NCBI GenBank assembly: GCA_013792005.1
Contig: VMSU01000206.1
Location: forward strand, 1 to 45,601
From: Desulfobulbaceae bacterium
GTDB taxonomy: Bacteria; Desulfobacterota; Desulfobulbia; Desulfobulbales; VMSU01
Length of the DNA: 45,601 nucleotides
Direction of reading: 5' to 3'
Position 1 is the first letter of the stretch; each line of letters opens with the position of its first letter. The notes below the pieces were generated by a model. It was given only the letters and a program-made list of their open reading frames with translations, ran no database searches and was not told the origin of the DNA. The position numbers and the translations under genes were made by a program. Positions 32,346 through 40,222 of the stretch are shown piece after piece.

Positions 32346-34820
32346 TTAGTTAGTTGTAAACTCCAATGCCTGTTGAGCAAAAGGTTCAAATAGTGCTCGA
32401 CCTAATCCTGGTTCTATACGATCATCAAATATGGTGTCCCCCGGCTTATCGGTACCCCAGAAGTTATCACGGACATCAATATTTTCGCCCTTATTGAAAT
32501 CACCCATTTTCAGGTTATATCTGGCATTGCTAAAAATATTGCTGTTGCTGATCTGCATCCCCCTGCCATCCTCTGCCCGGACCATAATCCCCACTTCGTT
32601 TTCAGCAATAATCGTGTTTCGCACCTCACCCCTGGCCTTGTTCAAGACCAACCCAAGGGCGTTTTCCCGGAAAATAGAGGAATTAACAACGACAGTTCCC
32701 CCCAGGCACAACATCATGCCGGTTTGATTATGAGTAAAACGCGTACTTACGACACGAAAATCAGAGGCATGGGTGTGCAGGGCTGTCTCACCATATTCAA
32801 AATCACAATAATCAAACACAGCCTGGGCCTTTTCCACCCTGATCTGGTGCCAGTGATCATCACCAGTACCATTTAGCCTGGTAAAGAGAATCCGCTGCTT
32901 TTCAGTGCCGATTGCCTCAATATTGCCATTGGCCCACATCCCCCGGTGGATTCCAAAGCGCACCGTTGTTCCCGGTGTAATACGCAAAGTGGTACCAGCA
33001 CTCGTATCGACCCTTTGCAAGATCTGTATTTCTCCATCCCATACCGTATCCACTAGCACGTAGGGGACCGGCCAAGTAAAGGCAACTGGTTTTTCCAGCG
33101 CCATTTCATAATCAACAAGACCCAATCCGGCCTTATCTTTGCGATCGAAAATAATCTTCTCCATATCAACGCCACTGCCCCACCAGTTGTTCGGGGCAGA
33201 GATATCACTGACTCCATCCAAACCAATGGCATAAAGCCCATTGTTGACAAAATTATTCCCTTCAATCAAACCCTTAAAGGAAATAACCCCGATACCGCGC
33301 TCACCGTTATCCGCAAAATGATTGCCCTGGATCTCGGCGCTGGCAGTAAGTATGCTCATTCCATTTACGCCGTTTAATTGCACAAAATTCCTTGAAACCT
33401 TGATATTATCAGTGCCCTTTAAGGCAATTCCGATTTCTTGGTTATACGAGATAATATTATCGTGAAAGGAACCAAAATTGGCATAAGCAACTGTCAAACC
33501 ATAGCGATTAGTGAGAATGGTGTTCTCCTTGACATCCAGGCCACCCTCACGAACCCGCAGCCCGTCGGATAAATTTCCGGAAAAAAGATTGCTGCTCACC
33601 TCACCCGTAATCCGGTACAAATTAGGCCCGAAATAATTGTCGAACACGCGGTTGCCGACAAAGCGCAGCTCAGAATCCCTTGCCCGAATTGCACTTTTAT
33701 TCCCATAAATTTCCGTTCCCTTCACTTCAACTAACGACTCTTGGAACTGCATCCCTCGGTAGTTGCCGCGAAACACTGAATTCCCTACATATACGTTGGA
33801 AAAATGGATATGTAGCGCTCGATAGGCATCTTCAACCTGCACATGCTCCAAGATATTTTGAAATCCATCGCTGGTATAGATGTTGATCGCATCCCAGTCC
33901 CCAGCCTGCCGATCTTTTTCAGCCGAGCGAAAAATAATCGGTTTTTCCTTGGTGCCCTTAGCAACCAGCATCCCCATGACCAATAGGCCATTTTCACCAA
34001 TGCCGTCTTCGTTGGTATCATTTTTCGTAAACTCGACAACAGTGCCGGGCATAATGATCAAACGACTGGTGGCGGGAATCCGAACCACACCGTTTACCCT
34101 CACCCTATTCTTCCAGATTACCGTTCCCAACAGAGATTCACTCTGGTATGGAGCATCCAGGGCAAGTTCAGGCAGGATATACTCTTTCCCTTCAGGCCGA
34201 TATTGAGGCAAACCTGCCTGCAGAAAATCCTTCTGCTTATTATCGGAAAAACTGGTCTCCTGCTGCGTTGCTGCCCCATTATTCAACAAAACCAGGCCAT
34301 AATCATTCCTCTGAAACGATGTTCGGGTAAACGTTGCTTTCGATTCAGCCGTAAGGATACTTACTCCGTAACGATTCCGCGAAAAAGAGGAATCCATTAC
34401 CTCTGCCTGACCGAGGATAACGGTTAAACCGGATTCAGCCCCGGACACCTGGCACCAGGACATGCTGACCTTCCCCCCATCAACGATGAGGCCGGCCCAT
34501 TCATGGTCAGAGTTGGCATCGACAGCATCAAAAATAATCGGCTTCTCCTTGGAGCCTTCGGCCTTCAAGTTGCCGCGCACTGTTATTTCGGTATAGGAGG
34601 AAAGGTACTCCGGTTCAGTGCGGGTGGTCTCAGAGGAATAGACTGTGACCTTGGTGCCGGGCGCAATAGTCAGAGTAGCGCCGGGAAGGATGAGCACATC
34701 CTCGGTGAGTTTCATCGCCCCGGACCAGACTGTGTCCTTGCTGATCAACAACTCACCCGCATATAACGAGTGAACACCAGCAAATAAAAAGAGCGATAGT
34801 GCGATTAATGTTCGGATCAT
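32346..34820 (-). CDS. Secreted right-handed parallel beta-helix protein, paralogue 2
   Basis: Predicted 824-residue exported beta-helix protein. Signal peptide to about residue 21 (HSLYA). Three homologous blocks begin DTVWSG (about 29), GTVIWKN (about 232) and DTVWDG (about 592). NNWWGSG near 547 and DNFWGTD near 785 are the closing motifs. A calcium-like DTNEDGIGENG loop lies near 266. The first 590 or so residues are nearly identical to the paralogue at 36479-38962, while the last block is clearly diverged. No enzyme motif seen. No clear ribosome-binding site. It follows the terminator of the solute-binding gene at 35039, so it probably has its own promoter within 34821-34936. Confidence 0.87.
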   Translation of the reverse strand: MIRTLIALSLFLFAGVHSLYAGELLISKDTVWSGAMKLTEDVLILPGATLTIAPGTKVTVYSSETTRTEPEYLSSYTEITVRGNLKAEGSKEKPIIFDAVDANSDHEWAGLIVDGGKVSMSWCQVSGAESGLTVILGQAEVMDSSFSRNRYGVSILTAESKATFTRTSFQRNDYGLVLLNNGAATQQETSFSDNKQKDFLQAGLPQYRPEGKEYILPELALDAPYQSESLLGTVIWKNRVRVNGVVRIPATSRLIIMPGTVVEFTKNDTNEDGIGENGLLVMGMLVAKGTKEKPIIFRSAEKDRQAGDWDAINIYTSDGFQNILEHVQVEDAYRALHIHFSNVYVGNSVFRGNYRGMQFQESLVEVKGTEIYGNKSAIRARDSELRFVGNRVFDNYFGPNLYRITGEVSSNLFSGNLSDGLRVREGGLDVKENTILTNRYGLTVAYANFGSFHDNIISYNQEIGIALKGTDNIKVSRNFVQLNGVNGMSILTASAEIQGNHFADNGERGIGVISFKGLIEGNNFVNNGLYAIGLDGVSDISAPNNWWGSGVDMEKIIFDRKDKAGLGLVDYEMALEKPVAFTWPVPYVLVDTVWDGEIQILQRVDTSAGTTLRITPGTTVRFGIHRGMWANGNIEAIGTEKQRILFTRLNGTGDDHWHQIRVEKAQAVFDYCDFEYGETALHTHASDFRVVSTRFTHNQTGMMLCLGGTVVVNSSIFRENALGLVLNKARGEVRNTIIAENEVGIMVRAEDGRGMQISNSNIFSNARYNLKMGDFNKGENIDVRDNFWGTDKPGDTIFDDRIEPGLGRALFEPFAQQALEFTTN

Positions 34821-34936
34821 GGAAGTATAATTCCCGCTAAACTATTAAAATTATTGTGCACAGACACCATCCGCGTTTCCACCGACAAAAAAACCCTAAG
34901 AAAAACATTATGTCTTGTCAATTTAAACTAAATGAC

Positions 34937-34980
34937 AAAAAAAAAGCACAAGACCACCTCAATTAGGTATTCTTGTACTC
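34937..34980 (-). terminator. Intrinsic terminator after the OpuAC-like gene
   Basis: On the minus strand a hairpin with arms around GTACAAGAATACCT and AGGTGGTCTTGTGC (loop AATTG) is followed by a run of nine T. It lies about 60 bp past the stop of the gene at 35039. Confidence 0.8.
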
Positions 34981-35038
34981 TCTTCTGGATAACAATAAAA
35001 ATCAAATCATCAAGCTATTTGTGGAATTAACAATCTCT

Positions 35039-35626
35039 CTAAATGAGTTTTTCCTTAACTAGAAAGTCCTTAGCAACCCTGGCAGGCTTATGGCCCTTTT
35101 CCTTCACCAGATCAAGGAGGGTGGCATTTGTCACCGGATCAATTTTTCCAACCAATTTATTCAATAACCTCGGCAAGGCCGGGAACTTTTCCAAAACAAC
35201 CTGAGCAAGCGCAGGGGAGAATGTACCACTCCGCATACTATCAGCCCCAACAGCAGGCACAATTGACTCAAGAAGAATCAGCTGCATATCGTCTCGGTAA
35301 ATCGCCTTTGCCGCCTCATAGCGCTCTGTGCTCTCCGCCGCTACCTTCTGCCCACGAACCAACAAAACTTCATTAATATCGACAAGGATCAGCTCAACCT
35401 GCTTTTCAGCAATAGCACTATGCAGCTCTTTATCGGTGGAATAATATTTGATAAGCGCCTTAGTGCCCGTACGTTCATGAATGAATATTGACACAACATG
35501 GGCGAAAAGCTGCCCCTCCGCAGAATCAATGGCACCAACATTAATATCAAGATTTACGCAGGCAGAACCAGTAGTCGAAAATGCCAGAAATAACCAGACA
35601 ACAGAAATAAATAATGCTCGTTTCAT
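35039..35626 (-). CDS. Short OpuAC-like solute-binding protein
   Basis: Predicted 195-residue exported protein with a signal peptide to about residue 22 (TTGSA). The N-terminal part (INVGAIDSAEGQLFAHVV...) and the C-terminal part (LVGKIDPVTNATLLDLV... VAKDFLVKEKLI) match the start and end of glycine-betaine/choline OpuAC-type binding proteins. It is about 80 residues shorter than usual, so an internal part of one lobe is missing, and ligand binding is doubtful. No transporter genes are next to it. It lies between the second beta-sandwich gene and the beta-helix gene at 32346 and ends at a terminator. It could be a repurposed or degenerate binding protein. Confidence 0.68.
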   Translation of the reverse strand: MKRALFISVVWLFLAFSTTGSACVNLDINVGAIDSAEGQLFAHVVSIFIHERTGTKALIKYYSTDKELHSAIAEKQVELILVDINEVLLVRGQKVAAESTERYEAAKAIYRDDMQLILLESIVPAVGADSMRSGTFSPALAQVVLEKFPALPRLLNKLVGKIDPVTNATLLDLVKEKGHKPARVAKDFLVKEKLI

Positions 35627-35720
35627 AATATTATCAACAAATTAATTTTGTAAAATGACTCAGGAAAAACATAAACAATTACGTCTGCACCAATAAATTT
35701 CGTTCTGCTCACAAAAAAAG

Positions 35721-36461
35721 TTAATCATTGACGACGGTTTCTTCCACAGGTTTATTCTTTACACCAACAAGTATCACCTCAAGGTTATCGAGATTACCTG
35801 CCACCTTAATTGGCTGGTCAGCCTTATAACGTTGATCAGATGTCAAGGAAACAGCCGCCCCCAGATTATAATTGCCATTTGGAAGATAGACAATAAATCG
35901 ACCATCATTCTCAGTCGAGGCTGAGAAAAAGTCGGGAACCGAGAGGGGCGATTGATGCTTATTGGCAAAGGCAAAGACATCCGTCAAAGGCTCACCTTTA
36001 TCATTGATGACTCTTCCACTAACCTTATTAAGATCCTCTCGTTTTTTTGACTTATTTTTAATCGTGTCGAGAAGGTCCATAACCGTAAAATCAAGTTCCA
36101 GCACTTCTCCAGGGGTTACCTCAATCTCAATCGGGTCTCCAGAAAATTTATCCTCAATCATCAATGGCCCCATATCAAAAGTGGCATTGCTTTTTAAACG
36201 AGCCAACACCCAAAATTGACCTGGTGGAACCTCTTTCTCGCAATAGCCGTTCTGATCCGTTACCGGCGAGACCAAATCAACAGCCCGTTTAGTGTCCGCG
36301 CTATCATAAAAAAATATGTATGCCCCTTTTACCGGTTTTTTATCCACATCAGTGACACGCGCTTTCACAAGCGCCATATTCTTGATGGTTTCAGCGCTGA
36401 CATTGATGCTCATCGCCCAAAAAGCGGTGAACCAGAAAAATAGTATGACTGACTTCTTCAT
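35721..36461 (-). CDS. Secreted carboxypeptidase-regulatory-like protein
   Basis: Predicted 246-residue exported protein, homologous to that at 9335-10060. A signal peptide to about residue 23 (INVSA) precedes beta-sandwich domains at about 27-110 (ALVKARVTDVDKKPVKGAYI... VPPGQFWVLA) and 140-225 (LNKVSGRVINDKGEPLTDVF... LPNGNYNLGA). ATG 36461 is chosen over the upstream frame opening because AGGGAG lies before it, overlapping the stop of the beta-helix gene. The beta-helix gene followed by this partner repeats the order at 6834-10060. Function unknown; probably works with the beta-helix protein. Confidence 0.83.
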   Translation of the reverse strand: MKKSVILFFWFTAFWAMSINVSAETIKNMALVKARVTDVDKKPVKGAYIFFYDSADTKRAVDLVSPVTDQNGYCEKEVPPGQFWVLARLKSNATFDMGPLMIEDKFSGDPIEIEVTPGEVLELDFTVMDLLDTIKNKSKKREDLNKVSGRVINDKGEPLTDVFAFANKHQSPLSVPDFFSASTENDGRFIVYLPNGNYNLGAAVSLTSDQRYKADQPIKVAGNLDNLEVILVGVKNKPVEETVVND

Positions 36462-36478
36462 TATGGCTCTACTCCCTA

Positions 36479-38962
36479 TTATTCCCAAGGCTCTATTTTT
36501 ATATCAAATTTTTCCGGTGCCGATGGTTCAAATTCAACAACACCAATACCGGCATCGTTGGTATCATCCCAGAACATGGCTGCTGGATCAGCAATTCCCC
36601 ACCAGTTATCGCGGGCATTGACGTTATGGCCTTCGTTAAAATCACCCATGCGTATATTATAACGACTGTTGGCAAAGATATTGTTTAACCGTACAACCAT
36701 GCCACCCCGACGTTCAGCCCGGACCATGATTCCCATCTCGTTTTTAGTGAAGATATTTTTTTCAATTACCCCTTTTGCTAGATAAAAAACCATCCCATAA
36801 ACATTTTCAACAAAGTAAGATTCAGTTACCAATATGGGACCGCCGCGGGCCCGAAAGCCGCTGTCATTTCTTCTAAACCGACAATTATTAACTTCTACAT
36901 TGGAAAAATGACTATGGAGAGCCATATTACCGTTTTGAAAATCACAGAATTTAAAAACCGCAGAATTTTTTTCCGTAGTGATTTGATCCCAATAGAGTTG
37001 ATCTTCCGTCTCTTTTTCGGCAGTAAACAAAATACGTTTATCAGGTAAACCGACAGCCTCGAATTTTCCAAAAAGCCAAAGGCTGACATCTTTACCAAAT
37101 TTTATAACAGAACCAGGCTTAACCGACAAAAAAGAACCCATCTGCGTATCAACCCGTTGTGGCAGAATAAACTCACCATCCCACACCGTATCCACCAAAA
37201 TTTGGGGGACCGGCCAAGTAAAGGCAATCGGTTTTTCCAGCGCAATTTCATAATCAACAAGGCCCAATCCGGCCTTATCTTTACGATCGAAAATAATCTT
37301 CTCCATATCAACGCCACTGCCCCACCAGTTGTTCGGGGCAGAGATGTCACTGACTCCATCCAAACCAATGGCATAAAGCCCATTGTTGACAAAATTATTC
37401 CCTTCAATGACCCCCTTAAAGGAAATGATCCCTATACCGCGCTCACCGTTATCCGAAAAATGATTCCCCCGGATCTCAGCGCTGGCATTAAGCAAGCTCA
37501 TTCCATTGGCGCCATTTAACTGCACAAAATTTCCTGAAACCTTGATATTGTCAGTGCCCTTTAAGGCGATTCCCATTTCTTGATTATGAGAAATAATATT
37601 ATTGTGAAAGGAACCAAAATTGGCATACGCAACTGTCAAACCATAACGATTAGTGACAATGGTATTCTCTTTGACATCCAAACCACCCTCACGAATCCGC
37701 AACCCGTCAGATAAATTCCCGGAAAAAATATTACCACTCACCTCACCCGTAATCCGGTACAAATTAGGTCCGGAATAATTATCAAACACTCGATTACCGG
37801 CAAAACGAAGTTCCGAATCCCTTGCCCGAATTGCACTTTTATTCCCATAAATTTCCGTTCCCTTCACCTCAACTAACGACTCTTGGAACTGCATCCCGCG
37901 ATAGTTGCCACGCAAAACTGAATTTCCTACATATACGTTGGAAAAATGGATATGTAGCGCTCGATAGGCATCTTCAACCTGCACATGCTCCAAGATGTTT
38001 TGAAATCCATCACTGGTATAGATATTAATAGCATCCCAATCACCAGCCTTCCGTTCTTTTTCCGCCGATCGGAAAATAATCGGTTGCTCCTTGGTGCCCT
38101 TAGCAACCAGCATCCCCATAACCAACAGGCCATTTTCACCGATGCCGTCTTCGTTGGTATCATTTTTCGTGAACTCGACTACCGTGCCGGGCATAATGAT
38201 CAAACGACTGGTGGAGGGGATACGAACCACACCGCTTACCCTCACCCTGTTCTTCCAAATTACTGTGCCCAACAGGGATTCACTCTGGTACGGAGCATCC
38301 TGGGCAAGTTCGGGCAGGATATACTCTTTCCCTTCAGGCCGATATTGAGGCAGGCCTGCCTGAAGAAAATCCTTCTGCTTATTATCGGAAAAACTGGTCT
38401 CCTGCTGAGTTACTACCCCCTTATTCAATAGGACCAGTCCATAATCATTCTTCTGAAACGATGTTCGGGTAAACGCTGCTTTCGATTCAGTAGTAACGAT
38501 GCTTGCTCCGTATCGATTCCGCGAAAAAGAGGAATCTATTACCTGTACCTGGCCCCGGATAACGGTTAAACCAGATTCAGCCCCGGACACTTGGCACCAG
38601 GAGATGCTGGCCTTGCCCCCATCAACGATAAGGCCGGCCCATTCATGGTCAGAGTTGGCATCAACCGCATCAAAAATGATCGGATTCTCCCTGGAGCCTT
38701 CGGCCTTCAAGTTGCCGCGCACAGTTATCTCAGTATAGGAAGAAAGGAACTCCGGTTCGGTACGGGTGGTCTCGGAGGAATGGACTGTGATCTTGGTGCC
38801 GGGCTCAATAATCAGAGTAGCGCCGGGTAAAATGAGTACATCCTCGGTCAGTTTCACTTCCCCTGACCAGACTGTATCCTTGCTGATCAGCAACTCCTCG
38901 GCATGCAACGAGTGAACATCAGCAAAAAAGATGAGCGATAGTGCAATAAATAATCGGATCAT
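36479..38962 (-). CDS. Secreted right-handed parallel beta-helix protein, paralogue 3
   Basis: Predicted 827-residue exported beta-helix protein. Signal peptide to about residue 21 (HSLHA). Same three-block layout as the paralogue at 32346, with NNWWGSG near 547, DNWWGIA near 786 and the DTNEDGIGENG loop near 266. Residues 1 to about 590 are nearly identical to that paralogue, at both protein and DNA level. The third block (from DTVWDGEF on) has diverged strongly. It is directly followed by its beta-sandwich partner at 35721. Its upstream side carries the terminator of the DUF1566 gene. Likely a surface or periplasmic structural protein. Confidence 0.87.
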   Translation of the reverse strand: MIRLFIALSLIFFADVHSLHAEELLISKDTVWSGEVKLTEDVLILPGATLIIEPGTKITVHSSETTRTEPEFLSSYTEITVRGNLKAEGSRENPIIFDAVDANSDHEWAGLIVDGGKASISWCQVSGAESGLTVIRGQVQVIDSSFSRNRYGASIVTTESKAAFTRTSFQKNDYGLVLLNKGVVTQQETSFSDNKQKDFLQAGLPQYRPEGKEYILPELAQDAPYQSESLLGTVIWKNRVRVSGVVRIPSTSRLIIMPGTVVEFTKNDTNEDGIGENGLLVMGMLVAKGTKEQPIIFRSAEKERKAGDWDAINIYTSDGFQNILEHVQVEDAYRALHIHFSNVYVGNSVLRGNYRGMQFQESLVEVKGTEIYGNKSAIRARDSELRFAGNRVFDNYSGPNLYRITGEVSGNIFSGNLSDGLRIREGGLDVKENTIVTNRYGLTVAYANFGSFHNNIISHNQEMGIALKGTDNIKVSGNFVQLNGANGMSLLNASAEIRGNHFSDNGERGIGIISFKGVIEGNNFVNNGLYAIGLDGVSDISAPNNWWGSGVDMEKIIFDRKDKAGLGLVDYEIALEKPIAFTWPVPQILVDTVWDGEFILPQRVDTQMGSFLSVKPGSVIKFGKDVSLWLFGKFEAVGLPDKRILFTAEKETEDQLYWDQITTEKNSAVFKFCDFQNGNMALHSHFSNVEVNNCRFRRNDSGFRARGGPILVTESYFVENVYGMVFYLAKGVIEKNIFTKNEMGIMVRAERRGGMVVRLNNIFANSRYNIRMGDFNEGHNVNARDNWWGIADPAAMFWDDTNDAGIGVVEFEPSAPEKFDIKIEPWE

Positions 38963-38995
38963 AGATTAGGAAGAATGTAGAAATAAAAAATGCAG

Positions 38996-39058
38996 AAAAA
39001 AAAAGCACGTAACATACGGACATGCTTTGCAAGCAATGCCCCTTACATTCCGTGCTTT
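38996..39058 (-). terminator. Intrinsic terminator after the DUF1566 gene
   Basis: On the minus strand, outer arms AAAGCACG and CGTGCTTT enclose a loop with a further weak stem (TTGCTTGCAAAG), and a run of nine T follows. It lies about 180 bp after the DUF1566 stop and 35 bp before the beta-helix start, so it may also act as a leader attenuator. Confidence 0.7.
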
Positions 39059-39238
39059 CGGTGATCATACTATTATATTCTTTCTTCAGTGGCCTAGAAC
39101 AGTTACTTTTGTGTACTATACAGTACATTAAAACATGCTGGTGTTAATAAGCCTTACTGTCTGATGATCTCACACCATGCAACTAATCAATTTCATATAT
39201 ACCAGTCAATACACTTACATCTTCCTAATCTCTAAATA

Positions 39239-39835
39239 CTACTTTTCGCCACCACGAACCGGCCAAACGTAAGCATTAACCAATTTCCCTGAACCAAGCC
39301 AATAGCCAAAGTTCATCTGCACTCGCCATGCGTGTTCCAGGTGATTAGCACGGGTTGTGGAAGACCAGTAGTTGTACCCTTCGACATTCTCGAAGCCTTG
39401 GGTATTCAGCCAGGCGGCAGAATCAGCCATTTCCTTATTGGGCAGCAAACCCAATTCAACTATGTTCGGCAGGCGCCAGTCGGTCTGGCCACAGAGCCCT
39501 CCCTTGGCATTCATCGCCGTGACCCAATTGAGCGCATCCTGCCACGGCATCGGTCCATTGGGCAAATTGGCATTTCTGGCCCACACCAAACCGGTTAAGT
39601 TATCAGTTACGCACTCGCCATTTGCCTCGAAACGCGGCTCAGGCCAGGCCTCACCGATCTGAGTTTCACCGTTCATCCCAGTGCCAGCGCAGTCAATCTT
39701 AACACCACCATTATCATAGCAGCTGGTTTGACCGGTCTTCGGCAAGCTGATAGTCCCACCCGCCATGGCGCTTAATGATCCAATTGCTATAAAGGCCACG
39801 ACAGCCAGAGAAATTATTGCTTTTTTTGTATTCAT
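39239..39835 (-). CDS. Secreted DUF1566 (Lcl C-terminal-like) protein
   Basis: Predicted 198-residue exported protein with a signal peptide to about residue 25 (SLSAMA). It carries one DUF1566 domain, recognisable by VTDNLTGLVWARN, a W-x-DAL segment, CGQTDWRLPNIVEL, YWSSTT and a final YVWPVRGG. The domain is common in secreted proteins of anaerobic Proteobacteria; it has a C-type-lectin-like appearance and no known enzyme activity. A GAGG ribosome-binding site precedes ATG 39835. Two cysteines near the start (SCYDNGGVKIDC) may form a disulfide. It stands alone between the cytochrome gene and the second secreted module. Confidence 0.88.
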   Translation of the reverse strand: MNTKKAIISLAVVAFIAIGSLSAMAGGTISLPKTGQTSCYDNGGVKIDCAGTGMNGETQIGEAWPEPRFEANGECVTDNLTGLVWARNANLPNGPMPWQDALNWVTAMNAKGGLCGQTDWRLPNIVELGLLPNKEMADSAAWLNTQGFENVEGYNYWSSTTRANHLEHAWRVQMNFGYWLGSGKLVNAYVWPVRGGEK

Positions 39836-40222
39836 ACCAGTCGCCTCATCATTTGTTATATATTAGTGAGTATACTAAAAAAGATTATTCTTTCCATAAA
39901 AATGCTGTCGCACAAAACATTTATTTCCTGCTTCACACCGGTCAGGAATTAGCTAACTCTTGTTTAACCATCGTATCACGATGGTGTGACCTGCTAACAG
40001 CAATACTTCAAACATACCAATTATCAAGTTTCAAAATACGTCCTTCCCACAATGCTTTTACACAGAAATCCATAACCTTTAGGATGCCCGATGGTCATTC
40101 GAGCATAGACGTCACACAGTACATTTGCTTGAGACCACCAAGGACCAAACATGATTTTGTGATGGAAGGTTTTATCAGGACCTTCCATCACACGGCGATT
40201 AATCATTAATAATCCACTGCCA
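39836..40222. other. 387-bp intergenic region with hairpins
   Basis: No convincing gene. A short perfect palindrome ACCATCGT-ATC-ACGATGGT lies near 39968-39986. A strong 12-bp hairpin, TGTGATGGAAGG/CCTTCCATCACA, lies at 40158-40169 and 40181-40192, about 30 bp past the end of the cytochrome gene. No T-run follows on either strand, so it is not a standard terminator. Open frames of 60-130 codons on both strands show no family resemblance. Confidence 0.6.
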
